From: JAIVJZ01 sp036386515
Lineage (GTDB): Bacteria; Acidobacteriota; Blastocatellia; Pyrinomonadales; Pyrinomonadaceae
Direction: 5' to 3'
Assembly (NCBI GenBank): GCA_036386515.1
Contig: DASVVO010000084.1
Coordinates: 1-64,000, forward strand
Length of the DNA stretch: 64,000 nucleotides
Shown here piece after piece: positions 9,105 to 17,976 of this stretch. The notes under the pieces are model-generated. The model made no database searches, was not told the origin of the DNA, and saw nothing but the letters and a program-made list of their open reading frames with translations. Both the position numbers and the translations under genes were made by a program. Each line of letters starts with the position of its first letter. The stretch's first letter is position 1.

Positions 9105-10148
9105 TCACAAGGATTTCATGTCGATGACGAAGCGATAGCGCACGTCGCCTTTGATCGTGCGTTCGTAAGCCTCGTTGATCTTCTGGATGGGAATCACTTC
9201 CACGTCCGAAGCGACGTTTCGCTCCGCGCAGTAGTCGAGCATCTCCTGGGTTTCGCGGATGCCGCCGATCATCGAACCGGCGAGCTTTCTCCCGTTTGTG
9301 ATGAGCGAGAAGGCATGCACCTCGGCGGGCTTTTCGGGCGCGCCGACGAGCACCATCGTCCCGTCGCGCCGCAGCAGGTTGAGGTACGTGTTGAGATCGT
9401 GCGCGGCGGAAACCGTGTCGAGAATAAAGTGAAAGGTGCCCGCGAGCGGTTCGAGGTTCTGCGGGTCTTTGGTCACGACGAAGTGGTGCGCGCCGAGGCG
9501 GCGTGCGTCCGCTTCCTTCGATTGCGAAGTGCTGAAGACCGTGACCTCCGCGCCCATCGAGGCGGCGAGCTTGACGCCCATGTGCCCGAGTCCGCCGAGG
9601 CCGACGACCCCGACGCGCTGACCCGCGCCCACTTTGAAATGATGCAGCGGCGAATACGTGGTGATCCCGGCGCAGAGCAGCGGCGCGACCGTTTCCAGCG
9701 GCAAGCCCTCGGGAACCTTCAACGTGTAATTTTCGTCAACGACGATCTGATTCGAATAGCCGCCGAAGGTCGGCGTCTGCTCGTCCATTTCGGTTCCATT
9801 GTAGGTGGCGACGAGGTGTTTCTGACAATGTTGCTCCTCGCCCTCCCGGCAGTTCTCGCAGGTGCGGCAGGATTCGACGAAACACCCGACGCCGGCGAGG
9901 TCGCCCTCCCTGAAACGCGTGACCTCCGCGCCGACGCGCGCGACCCGCCCGACGATCTCGTGGCCGGGAACCATCGGATAGATCGAATTTTCCCACTCGT
10001 TGCGCGCTTGATGAATATCGGAGTGGCACACCCCGCAGTAGAGTATTTCGATGAGCAGGTCGTGCGCGCCGGGTTCGCGTCGTTCGAAGCTGAACGGTGT
10101 GAGCGGCGCGGTCGCATTTTGAGCTGCATAGCCGCGTGTCTTAATCAT
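9105..10148 (-). CDS. Zinc-dependent NAD(P) alcohol/aldehyde dehydrogenase (YahK/CAD type)
   Basis: A 347-residue medium-chain dehydrogenase. Catalytic zinc ligands are in CGVCHSD and PGHEIVGRV. The structural zinc lobe has the four cysteines of CRTCENCREGEEQHC, and the Rossmann motif GLGGLGHMGVK follows at about residue 180. This pattern fits the YahK / cinnamyl alcohol dehydrogenase branch that reduces broad aldehydes with NADPH. GGAAG lies about 10 bases before the ATG. It is first gene of a probable two-gene operon with the aldo/keto reductase, suggesting aldehyde detoxification. Confidence 0.93.
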   Translation of the reverse strand: MIKTRGYAAQNATAPLTPFSFERREPGAHDLLIEILYCGVCHSDIHQARNEWENSIYPMVPGHEIVGRVARVGAEVTRFREGDLAGVGCFVESCRTCENCREGEEQHCQKHLVATYNGTEMDEQTPTFGGYSNQIVVDENYTLKVPEGLPLETVAPLLCAGITTYSPLHHFKVGAGQRVGVVGLGGLGHMGVKLAASMGAEVTVFSTSQSKEADARRLGAHHFVVTKDPQNLEPLAGTFHFILDTVSAAHDLNTYLNLLRRDGTMVLVGAPEKPAEVHAFSLITNGRKLAGSMIGGIRETQEMLDYCAERNVASDVEVIPIQKINEAYERTIKGDVRYRFVIDMKSL

Positions 10149-10458
10149 TGTTTGATTCTCTTCCTTCTTTTTTCGATTCAGACCATTCTAGTGTGTGACA
10201 TGGCGCTCGACGAAACGCGCCCGGCCGGGTTTTCCCTTCGCACACGTTTCGCCAGCCCCCAGATTTTAGCAACGACTGTTGTCATTTTCTTCACCGCGAT
10301 GCCACTATTCATCTCCGTTGACAGAAGCCGCGAGGCTGCGCCGTCTCCGCACGCACGGCGCGGCGGGCGCGCATTTATCATCTTGTCACTTGGGATAAGC
10401 CATGCTAAGTTCTCATCAAAAGCAACTCACCAGACAAGTTGGGAAGGAAGCAAGGCCG
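10149..10458. other. Divergent intergenic region
   Basis: About 310 bases between the divergent dehydrogenase and response regulator genes. It should hold both promoters. I see no convincing -35/-10 pair, hairpin or repeat. A frame open through it on the plus strand is the shadow of the dehydrogenase. Confidence 0.5.
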
Positions 10459-10848
10459 ATGGGTATGGAGCAGCCGGGCAATCGCACGGTTCTCGTCGTA
10501 GATGATTCGGGCGACATCCGGGAGTTGATCAGGATGATGCTGCAAATGAAGAATTGTCTCGTCGTCGAAGCCGTCAACGGGCAGGAAGCCGTGGAACTCG
10601 CGCCGCGGGTGTGTCCGAATTTGATCTTGATGGATTTGAGTATGCCCGTGCTCGACGGCTACGAGGCGACCCGCCAGATCAAAGCGCAAAACAAAATGCA
10701 GGACATCCCCATCGTCGCCGTCTCAGCCTTCTGCGACGTGGAAAACCGGCACAAGGCCGTGGCCGCCGGTTGCGTCGAGTGCGTCAGCAAGCCCATCGAC
10801 TTCGCCATCATCGGCGAGGTATTGAATCGCTACCTGCAAGCGTGCTGA
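10459..10848 (+). CDS. Single-domain response regulator (CheY-like)
   Basis: A 129-residue receiver domain with no output domain. The acidic pocket is Asp15-Asp16, the phosphorylation site is Asp59 (LILMDLSMP), and the switch residues are Ser89 and Lys111 (VSKP). The ATG at 10459 has AAGGAAG about 8 bases upstream; an upstream ATG at 10402 would add 19 basic residues with no match to the family. It is convergent with the huge hybrid kinase and may be its phosphorelay partner. Confidence 0.88.
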   Translation: MGMEQPGNRTVLVVDDSGDIRELIRMMLQMKNCLVVEAVNGQEAVELAPRVCPNLILMDLSMPVLDGYEATRQIKAQNKMQDIPIVAVSAFCDVENRHKAVAAGCVECVSKPIDFAIIGEVLNRYLQAC

Positions 10849-10884
10849 ACGCACGCGTTTCGGTCGCCAGCCTCGAAGCCATTG

Positions 10885-13800
10885 CTAACTACGGCTCGTC
10901 ACACCCGCCAACCCCACGATCACCGCGACGAACTCCGCCGGATTGATCGGCTTCGCCACATGAACTTGAAAGCCCGCCAGTAACGCCCGCAGGCGGTCGT
11001 CTTCCTGCGCGTAAGCGGTCAGCGCGACGGCGGGAATCCGGCCTCCCTCCGCGGGGCTGAGCGCGCGCACGCGGCGCAGCAGCGCGTAACCGTCCTCTTG
11101 CGGCATGCCGATGTCGCTCACCAGTATGTCCGGCCTGAACTCCTTCAACGCGGCCATCGCCTCCGATGCCGAAGCCGCTACGCGCACCTGTGCGCCGCTC
11201 CGCTCCATGACCGTCTTGAGCAACAGGCGCGCATCCGGTTCGTCGTCCACGACGAGCACACGCAGGTTGACCAGTTCCGAGGCGGAACCGACGGTGGCGG
11301 CGACTTCGGCGAGCGAGGCCGAAAGTTTTTGCGCTTCCGTCGCGTCGTCGCGGTCGCCGTCGGCGACAGGCAGTTCGATGGTGAAAGTCGCGCCGCGCCC
11401 CTCGCCCTCGCTCTCGACCGTCACCGTGCCGCCGTGAATTTCGATGAGATGGCGCACGATGGCGAGGCCGAGGCCGAGGCCGCCGTGCGCGCGCGTGATG
11501 GTGCCGTCGGCCTGGCGAAAGCGGTCGAAGACGAACGGGAGAAAATCGCGGCTGATGCCCTGCCCCGTGTCGGCCACGGCGACGCGCACGTGCGCTCCGG
11601 CGCGCTCCACCCGCACGATCACCTCGCCTCCGGCGGGCGTGAACTTGACGGCGTTGGCGAGCAGATTCCACATCACCTGTTGGAGCCGCGCCGGGTCGCC
11701 CCAGACCGCCGCGTGGCTGACGCCCGATATCGTTTCCGACGTGAGCGTGATGCCTTTCGTCGCCGCGGCCGGGCGCACCGAGTCTAAGGCCGCTTCGACT
11801 ATCGCGTTGAGTTCGACGGGTCGGGCGTCGAGCGTCACCTTGCCCGTGATGATGCGCGAAACGTCGAGGAGGTCTTCGATGATCTGCGTCTGCGCGAGCG
11901 CGTTGCGCCGGATGGTTTCGATGGCGCGCGCCGTCGTCGCCTGATCGAAGTCGCCGGTGCGCAACATGCTCGACCAACCGACGATGGCGGTGAGCGGCGT
12001 GCGCAGTTCGTGCGAGACGGTGGCGAGAAACTCATCCTTGAGGCGGTTGGCCGTTTCCGCCTCGGCGCGCAAACGCCGCTCGGTTTCGTAGAGGCGCGCG
12101 CGCTCCAACGCCTGCGCGCACTGTTGCGCGAGCGCGAGCATGTAGGCGCGGTCGTCCTCGCCGAAACTCTGCGCGCGCGGAAAGCTCAAGCCCATCGCGC
12201 CGATAGTGCGGCCTTTGACGGTGAGCGGGAGGGCGACGAGCGCGTGGCTGCCCGTGAGCGACGCGACCGGGGTGAGCATCGGGTAGCGTTCGTTCGAGCC
12301 GGTGAACGACTCGACGAAGACCGGCAGTTTTTCGCGCACCGCATCAGCGAGCGGGACGCGCGATTGCACGGCGAAGCGTTGCCACGCCTCGCTCAACTCG
12401 GGCGGGAATCCGATGGTCGTGATGATCTCCAACTCCGCGCCCGTTTCATCGAGCAACACGACGGTGCCGGCGTGCGCGTTCAGCGAACTCATGCCCTGCT
12501 CAATGACGGCGGTGGCGACCTCTTGCGGCGTCAAGGCCTGCGAGAGCGCGGTGGAGACGGCTTGCAGGCGCGCGAGCCGGTCGGAGGTTCGTTCGGCGGC
12601 CTCTCTCGTCTGTCGCTCGGCGCGGTAGAGGCGCGCGTTTTCGACGGCCAGAGCCGCGCGCCGCGCGAGGTCTTCGGCCTGAGCGAGGTCTTCGGACGTG
12701 TGGCGGCGGCTCGTCTCCGTGTTGACGAACGTGATGACGCCGAGCACGCGGCCGCGCGCCTTGAGCGGCACGAGCATCACCGAGCGGAAGCCGATCTCGC
12801 GGATGATCTCCAAATGCTTTTCGTCGCGCGCGCCCGCCACGAGCAGTTCGTCAGGAATGTCCGGGTAGAACTCCGATTCGCCGGTGCGCAGAACGTGATA
12901 CAGCCCGTGCGGGTCGGCCGGGTCGGGCGGGTAGAGTTCGTAAATTTCGTGCGCCCAGGCGATCTTCTCCGGATCGATGTGCGCGACGACCAGACGATGC
13001 AGCGTGCCTTCCTCGTCCGCCATGTCAATGCCGCACCAGTCGGCGAACTGCGGGACGGCGAGGCGGGCGACCGTGGCGAGCGTCGTCTCGTAGTCGAGCG
13101 AGGAGGAGAGCGTGGTGCTGGCTTCGGCGAGAAAACGTTCGATGGCCTCCTGCCGCATGCGCCCGCTGATGTCCATCGTGACGCCGCGCATCCCCACGGG
13201 GCGACCCGCCTCTTCCTGGATGACCGAGGATTGCGCTTCCACCCAGACGATGCGGCCGTCTTTCGCCACCCAGCGAAATCTGCTCGTGCCCACTTCGCCG
13301 CTCTGGAAGGTGGCCGCCGCCTCGCGCCCGGCGCGCTCGCGGTCGTCTTCGTGGACGATGGAGAGCCAGAAGTTAGGCGTGGCGAGCCATTCCTCGACCG
13401 TGTACCCGAGCATCGTCTCGACGTAATCGCTGACGAAGTTGATGCGCTGGCTCGACTCGTCCGGCTCGCCCCACGCTTCCCACACCACGCCCGGCACGCT
13501 GCCGACCATCGCCTGTAGATGACGCCTCTGACTTTCGAGCAGAGACGCTAGGCGCGTCTTTTCCGCCTCCGCACGCTTGCGCCGCGTCACGTCGCGCGCC
13601 ACGCCCTCAATGGCATCGGGCTGACCGTCGATGTAAGAAACTCTCGTGCTCACTTCGAGCGTCAGGCGACGCCCGTCTTTCGTCACGATGTCTATCTCGT
13701 AGACGGTCGGGCTGGGGTCTTGGAGTTTCCGCTCCAACATCTGCTTCGCATATTCCAGATGTTCCGGCACGACGACCTGCGAGATGTTCAGGCCGCCCAG

Positions 13801-15114
13801 AATCTCTTCCCGCGTGTAGCCGGTGATCTCAGCCCCGGCGCGATTGATCGAGAGATATTTGCCGTGCAGGTCGTGCGCGTAGATGATGTCGTTGGCGTTC
13901 TCCAGGAGGCTCCGGTAACGCTCCTCGCTGAGGCGCAGGGATTCTTCCGCCTGTTTGCGGGCGGTGATGTCCGTGTCGGAACCCGTCAGCCTGTACGCCC
14001 GCCCGCCCGCCTCTCTGAGCGCGACGCCCTGTGCGAGAAACCAGAGGTAGCGGCCGTCCTTGTGGCGGCGACGGACTTCAACCTCGTAGCGCGGAACTTC
14101 GCCTTCGATGTGCGCCTTCGTGGCCGCGATGACTCTCTCTTTATCGTCCGGGTGGACGAGTTGACACCACGCATCGAAGTTGTTCGCCAGTTCGTCGTCT
14201 TCGTAACCGAGCAGAGCTTTGAGGTTCGGGGAGAGATAAAGATCGTGTGTGTCGAGGTCTAAGTCCCAGATGCCGACGCGCCCCGATTCGGCCGCGCGCT
14301 GGTAGCGCGATTCGCTTTCACGCACAAACTCCTCGGCCTGCTTGCGCTCCGTCACGTTGCGCGCCACGCAGACGTGCAGGCCGGGCATGACGTGGGCGCG
14401 CGCGCTCCACTCCAACTCGACGACGCTGCCGTCCGAGGCGCGCATCGGGAAGTCGCCGGCGAAAACTCCCGTCTCGCTCAAAGCCTCAAAAGCGCGCCGC
14501 GCCTCCGCTTCCCTTTCGGGGAGCATGTAGGAGCTGAAGTGCGCGCCGACCAGCCGCTCGCGCGTCTCTCCGAGGATGCGGCACAGGCTCTCGTTGACAT
14601 CCACAAAGCGGCCGCTTTCATTCACCAGGATGATGCCGTCGAGCGTGGTTTCAAAGAGCGCGCGATAACGCGACTCGCTCTCGCGCAAGCCTTGTTCGGC
14701 GACGACCCGCCCCGTGATGTCTTCGTGCATGAGCACGACTTCGCGCACGCGTCCCGCTTCGTCTTTGATCGGGTAAGCGACGGCCTTCGTCCACCGGCGC
14801 GGCTCGGCGTGGCGCGTGATGTGTGGAATGGTCGCGTCCGGGTCGTATAAAACCGGAGGCATCTCGACGGACTCTCCGGCGAAGGCGCGCCGGATGTAAG
14901 GCATGATGCCCTTCTCGACGAGTTGCTCGTCCGCGAGGATGTTGTAGCCTTCGAGTTGTTCGAGCGTCACGCCCCACAACTCTTCCCAGGCGCGGTTGAC
15001 GCGCAGGATGCGCCCGTCCGGCGACATGATCTGGATGCTCAACGGCGACTGTTCGAGGATAGCGCGGAAGCGGTCGTCGGCGGGCGATTCGATTGTGCCG
15101 TCTTTGATAACCAT
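10885..15114 (-). CDS. Hybrid sensor histidine kinase with multiple PAS and GAF domains
   Basis: A cytoplasmic-looking sensor of about 1409 residues without obvious membrane spans. Order: five PAS domains (each opening with a pattern such as SESRYRALFE or SEERYRSLLE), two GAF domains, a dimerisation/phosphoacceptor helix with the H-box ATVSHELRTPLTAIVGW, an HATPase domain (N-box LLANAVKFTP, G-boxes DTGQGIS and GLGLGLAIV), and a C-terminal receiver with LVSDIGMPQEDG as phosphoacceptor. The ATG at 15112-15114 gives MVIKDGTIESP shortly before PAS1; 28 further upstream codons are basic and unlikely to be translated. It probably integrates redox or small-molecule signals and passes phosphate through its own receiver. 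Confidence 0.92.
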   Translation of the reverse strand: MVIKDGTIESPADDRFRAILEQSPLSIQIMSPDGRILRVNRAWEELWGVTLEQLEGYNILADEQLVEKGIMPYIRRAFAGESVEMPPVLYDPDATIPHITRHAEPRRWTKAVAYPIKDEAGRVREVVLMHEDITGRVVAEQGLRESESRYRALFETTLDGIILVNESGRFVDVNESLCRILGETRERLVGAHFSSYMLPEREAEARRAFEALSETGVFAGDFPMRASDGSVVELEWSARAHVMPGLHVCVARNVTERKQAEEFVRESESRYQRAAESGRVGIWDLDLDTHDLYLSPNLKALLGYEDDELANNFDAWCQLVHPDDKERVIAATKAHIEGEVPRYEVEVRRRHKDGRYLWFLAQGVALREAGGRAYRLTGSDTDITARKQAEESLRLSEERYRSLLENANDIIYAHDLHGKYLSINRAGAEITGYTREEILGGLNISQVVVPEHLEYAKQMLERKLQDPSPTVYEIDIVTKDGRRLTLEVSTRVSYIDGQPDAIEGVARDVTRRKRAEAEKTRLASLLESQRRHLQAMVGSVPGVVWEAWGEPDESSQRINFVSDYVETMLGYTVEEWLATPNFWLSIVHEDDRERAGREAAATFQSGEVGTSRFRWVAKDGRIVWVEAQSSVIQEEAGRPVGMRGVTMDISGRMRQEAIERFLAEASTTLSSSLDYETTLATVARLAVPQFADWCGIDMADEEGTLHRLVVAHIDPEKIAWAHEIYELYPPDPADPHGLYHVLRTGESEFYPDIPDELLVAGARDEKHLEIIREIGFRSVMLVPLKARGRVLGVITFVNTETSRRHTSEDLAQAEDLARRAALAVENARLYRAERQTREAAERTSDRLARLQAVSTALSQALTPQEVATAVIEQGMSSLNAHAGTVVLLDETGAELEIITTIGFPPELSEAWQRFAVQSRVPLADAVREKLPVFVESFTGSNERYPMLTPVASLTGSHALVALPLTVKGRTIGAMGLSFPRAQSFGEDDRAYMLALAQQCAQALERARLYETERRLRAEAETANRLKDEFLATVSHELRTPLTAIVGWSSMLRTGDFDQATTARAIETIRRNALAQTQIIEDLLDVSRIITGKVTLDARPVELNAIVEAALDSVRPAAATKGITLTSETISGVSHAAVWGDPARLQQVMWNLLANAVKFTPAGGEVIVRVERAGAHVRVAVADTGQGISRDFLPFVFDRFRQADGTITRAHGGLGLGLAIVRHLIEIHGGTVTVESEGEGRGATFTIELPVADGDRDDATEAQKLSASLAEVAATVGSASELVNLRVLVVDDEPDARLLLKTVMERSGAQVRVAASASEAMAALKEFRPDILVSDIGMPQEDGYALLRRVRALSPAEGGRIPAVALTAYAQEDDRLRALLAGFQVHVAKPINPAEFVAVIVGLAGVTSRS

Positions 15115-15636
15115 GAGGATTTTGCCCCGACCCTTACTCGCACCACGGCGGCCGTCGAGCAATCGCGGGCGCACCCCGCAATGCTTATCCCGACACACAA
15201 TATTCGGAAGTTGTCATCTCCGTTTAAAACGCCGCTACATTCTAGTTCAACTTTGCAGATGGGGCTAGACACATCGCGGAGACTTAGCGGGACAATTTGA
15301 AAACAGTTCCCCGCCCGCCCAGCCTGGATTTTCATTGTTTGAGATGACTTACACCCGCGGCAAAATCCCGATTCTGATGGAACGGTTATCCCTTTCAGGT
15401 CGCATAGTCCCTCTGACTGGTGTCCAAAGACGCTTTTGCCGTGGTTGGAATCGCACTCAACCGGTAGCTAAATCACTTTCGCGCCTGTCGGAATTGATTT
15501 TTAAGTGCGCGGGTCGGGTTGAAGGGTGTCAAAGTTGACTTTTCCACCCGGCATTTGAAACATATCTATTGACATCTATCGGCATTCGCTGTAAAAGTCG
15601 ATTTCTCGCCTTATTCAACTCTATAAATGAGGTGTC
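15115..15636. other. Intergenic region upstream of the plasmid-like module
   Basis: About 520 bases, less GC-rich than the genes around it, marking the left edge of the HTH/ParA/recombinase module. It contains a short perfect palindrome GTCAAAGTTGAC (15528-15539, arms GTCAA/TTGAC) that could be an operator, and the promoter candidate listed separately. A 67-codon open frame (15335-15538) has no protein-like features and I do not call it. Confidence 0.5.
15569..15595 (+). promoter_or_regulatory. Candidate promoter for the HTH-parA operon
   Basis: TTGACA (15569-15574) and TGTAAA (15590-15595) are separated by 15 bases, shorter than the ideal 17. They sit about 40 bases before the first ATG of the operon. 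Confidence 0.35.
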
Positions 15637-15855
15637 ATGATGGCAATTGCCAGACAGCACGACGAAACCCTGACCCTGACCGCCGCGCAGGAAACGCTCG
15701 GCGTCTCGCGCACCACCCTGTGGCGCATCATCCGTTCTTACCAAATCCAGACGCTCACCGATGTGCTGGATACCCGCATCAAGCTAATTAAAAAATGTGA
15801 CATCGAACGCGTGCTCGAAGATGCAGAAAAAGTACGCCGAGGAATCGCAGCATGA
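15637..15855 (+). CDS. Small helix-turn-helix DNA-binding protein
   Basis: A 72-residue protein with a helix-turn-helix in LTAAQETLGVSRTTLWRIIR (about residues 13-32) followed by a basic, helical tail. This is the size and style of excisionase/MerR-like or ParB-replacing partition regulators. GAGGTG precedes the ATG. Its stop overlaps the parA start (ATGA), so the two are translationally coupled. It may bind the operon's own promoter or the 9-bp repeats inside the third gene; that is inference. Confidence 0.7.
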   Translation: MMAIARQHDETLTLTAAQETLGVSRTTLWRIIRSYQIQTLTDVLDTRIKLIKKCDIERVLEDAEKVRRGIAA

Positions 15856-16667
15856 TCACCATCGCCATCGCTAATCAAAAAGGTGGCGTCGGCAAGACCA
15901 CCGTCTGCCGCGAACTCTCCGCCTGTTGCGCCCTCAGAGGCCACCAAACCTTAGCCATCGACGCCGACCCACAGGGAAATTTAACTTCCTCCTGGGTGGA
16001 TTCGGATGTTTACGAGGCGACGCTCTCGCACGTCCTGATCGAGCCTGAATCCACCACGGGCGTGAAAGTCGAACCGCTTCCCCTCGACGACGCCATTCTG
16101 GAAAGCCCCGTCGAGGGTCTCGACCTCGTCCCGGCCGATATTCGCCTCGCCAGGTTCGAGATGCAGCCCGACTATTTGACCCACCGCCTCAGAAACCAAC
16201 TCCAGGAGCACGGCAAAGGCTACGATCTGGTCTTCATAGACTGCCCGCCCCAACTCGGAAAGCTTTTGACTGCCGCCCTTTACGCTTCAGATTTCGTCAT
16301 CGTCCCCTGCGCCTCCGATGCCATGGGCTTGCAAGGTCTCTCAGATTTGGCCTATACCATCGAACAAGTCCGCAAAAACGTCAATTCCGGCCTCCAAATG
16401 TTGGGGGCTGTGATAAATCTCTACAAACCACAGCGCAACCTGTCGGCCGAATCCCGCAGCGCCGTCGAGGCCGCCATTGGGCTTGTCGGCCACGTCTTCG
16501 ACACCAACCTGCACGACTACTCTAAAGTGGCGGAAGCCCCTTCGCAGAAATTACCGGCCGTCCTCTATGCCAAGTCGCACCGCGCCTCCGACCAGCTTTG
16601 GAGTTTGACCGAAGAGGTTCTGGATCGCCTGCAAATGTCGCGGCAGAAGATTTCCGCCGTCAAGTGA
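15852..16667 (+). CDS. parA: ParA-family partition ATPase
   Basis: A 271-residue Walker-type ATPase. The deviant Walker A motif is KGGVGKTT (about residues 10-17), preceded by MITIAIANQ. Walker A' is IDADPQGN and Walker B is LVFIDCPP. The usual role is ATP-driven segregation of plasmids or chromosomes over the nucleoid with a centromere-binding partner. No parB is next to it; the small HTH protein upstream or the winged-helix protein downstream may serve as partner. It overlaps the HTH gene by 4 bases and is 8 bases from the next start. Confidence 0.93.
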   Translation: MITIAIANQKGGVGKTTVCRELSACCALRGHQTLAIDADPQGNLTSSWVDSDVYEATLSHVLIEPESTTGVKVEPLPLDDAILESPVEGLDLVPADIRLARFEMQPDYLTHRLRNQLQEHGKGYDLVFIDCPPQLGKLLTAALYASDFVIVPCASDAMGLQGLSDLAYTIEQVRKNVNSGLQMLGAVINLYKPQRNLSAESRSAVEAAIGLVGHVFDTNLHDYSKVAEAPSQKLPAVLYAKSHRASDQLWSLTEEVLDRLQMSRQKISAVK

Positions 16668-16675
16668 GGTAATCA

Positions 16676-17701
16676 ATGGGAGAGATTAAGCCTAAACCCA
16701 CCAGTTCTTTACGTAGCCCGCAGCCCAAAAAGAAACTAGGCTTGACCGTGCCGACGGCGCTGCGTTTACCCCACGACGATTTAATAAAACCGGAGGAGCC
16801 GCAGACCCCTGTCACCCCTGTCACCCCTGTCACATCTGTGCCCCCTGTCACCCCTGTCACCCCTGTGACAGGGGATGCGGCTCCCAAAAGAGATTTCACG
16901 CGGGTGGCTAACTCAGTGGTGCGCGACGCCATTCCGGCCGGACTCTTCACGGGCAAAGGCAAACAACTCTACGACTATCTCTATTCCCAAACCCGCGGAG
17001 CCATCGTGCCCAAGCGCGCGGAACGAATCCCGACCGACAAAGTGATGCGCGGGGCTGGCATGACACGGCATACATATCGCGCTCATCTTCAAAGGCTCGT
17101 TTTGTCCGGTCTGGTCAAGGTCGAGGAGAAGGGAGGCGAGCACGGCGGCAATCTTTTCACCGTCTATTTGCCGGAAGAAGTCGGTATCGAGAGGGGTGAC
17201 AGGGGTGACAGGGGTGACAGGGGTGTGACAGTGCAAGATCTACACATGGTACAGGGGTCAGAACCTGACAGGGGTGACAGGGGTCTATCTGTTGCAAATA
17301 CAGATACTTCGGAGGCGTCTAAGACTTCTTTTAAGACTATAGAAAAAATTTTTGATGATGAGGCTTTCGCCAAATCGCTCCGCGGGGCGGAAAGGGAACT
17401 AACCGGCAAAGAATCTTCCGCTCAAGCATGGGAACCGTTATTTGAATTGCTCTCGACGGAACTCAAAATCGCCGCCGCCCGCACGACTATTTCATCCGTT
17501 CCGGCATTTCTTACGGAACACCTCCGGCGCAGGTTATGGAAACTGGACAACAAACAATTAGAAGAACAAGTTGTCGAACGGAAATCTCCAGAGCCTTCGA
17601 TCGAGGCTGCGAAATGTCCGGATTGCGGCGGCACCGGCTGGTGGTACCCGAATGGCCTCGATAAAGGGGTCGCCCGTTGCGGGCATCAAAAACTGCTATG
17701 A
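16676..17701 (+). CDS. Winged-helix replication-initiation-like protein carrying internal repeat arrays
   Basis: A 341-residue protein. Residues about 78-165 look like a winged-helix domain: basic helices including TRVANSVVRDAIPAGLF, LYDYLYSQTRGAI, a recognition segment MTRHTYRAHLQRLVLSGLV and a beta wing. It is flanked by low-complexity peptides, (Thr-Pro-Val)n at about 43-65 and (Arg-Gly-Asp)n at about 173-184 and 199-204. These are encoded by arrays of one 9-bp DNA repeat in opposite orientations. The C-terminus has CPDCGGTGWW plus a later Cys-Gly-His (possible zinc knuckle). The position after ParA and before a recombinase suggests a Rep or centromere-binding role. GAGG precedes the ATG. 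I do not recognise the family by name. Confidence 0.75.
   Translation: MGEIKPKPTSSLRSPQPKKKLGLTVPTALRLPHDDLIKPEEPQTPVTPVTPVTSVPPVTPVTPVTGDAAPKRDFTRVANSVVRDAIPAGLFTGKGKQLYDYLYSQTRGAIVPKRAERIPTDKVMRGAGMTRHTYRAHLQRLVLSGLVKVEEKGGEHGGNLFTVYLPEEVGIERGDRGDRGDRGVTVQDLHMVQGSEPDRGDRGLSVANTDTSEASKTSFKTIEKIFDDEAFAKSLRGAERELTGKESSAQAWEPLFELLSTELKIAAARTTISSVPAFLTEHLRRRLWKLDNKQLEEQVVERKSPEPSIEAAKCPDCGGTGWWYPNGLDKGVARCGHQKLL
16806..16874 (+). repeat. Iteron-like 9-bp direct repeat array (CCCCTGTCA)
   Basis: Five perfect copies of CCCCTGTCA start at 16806, 16815, 16824, 16842 and 16851. One diverged unit lies between the third and fourth, and an imperfect unit at 16860 runs into an inverted copy TGACAGGGG at 16866-16874. 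The array is inside the coding sequence of the winged-helix protein, upstream of its DNA-binding domain. Confidence 0.95.
17197..17283 (-). repeat. Inverted iteron-like 9-bp array (TGACAGGGG)
   Basis: Five perfect copies of TGACAGGGG start at 17197, 17206, 17215, 17266 and 17275, with diverged copies near 17226 and 17249. The unit is the exact reverse complement of the upstream array unit, so the two arrays face each other across the winged-helix coding region about 320 bases apart. Confidence 0.95.
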
Positions 17702-17776
17702 ACTTCAACTCGAAAATGCGCATTGATGTCCCAGTATAAATTCCATCTGTGATGATAGGTCTTGATTGGACAGTCA

Positions 17777-17796
17777 GGTTTCACAAGGTTTCACAA
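17777..17796 (+). repeat. Tandem 10-bp direct repeat upstream of the recombinase
   Basis: GGTTTCACAA occurs twice back to back in the AT-richer 275-base gap (17702-17976) before the recombinase gene. It could be a recombinase or accessory-protein site; nothing else is recognisable in this gap. Confidence 0.5.
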
Positions 17797-17976
17797 AGCC
17801 TAAATAATTGAAGTCTGGATGGTTGGAGAAGAGGCGAGTGAGTTTTCATCGGACAGAGGCAGCATTTAAGGTAATTGTAATTTTGTAAACATAAAACTTG
17901 ACTATTGAGGTCGAGAAGGGCATGATTCCTGACTGTTAGCTCTATCGAGTCCGCGCTAGAGAGGTCTCCTTTCACG

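Noticed and set aside
9051..10505. Long plus-strand open frame opposite the dehydrogenase.
   Set aside because: Shadow of a GC-rich gene in another frame; no domain features.
12010..13518. 502-codon plus-strand frame opposite the hybrid kinase.
   Set aside because: Shadow ORF; Arg-rich composition and no ribosome site.
15335..15538. 67-codon ORF in the gap before the HTH gene.
   Set aside because: No ribosome site and random-looking composition.
16806..17283. CRISPR-like array from the 9-bp repeats.
   Set aside because: Units are contiguous without spacers and lie in a coding frame; no cas genes nearby.
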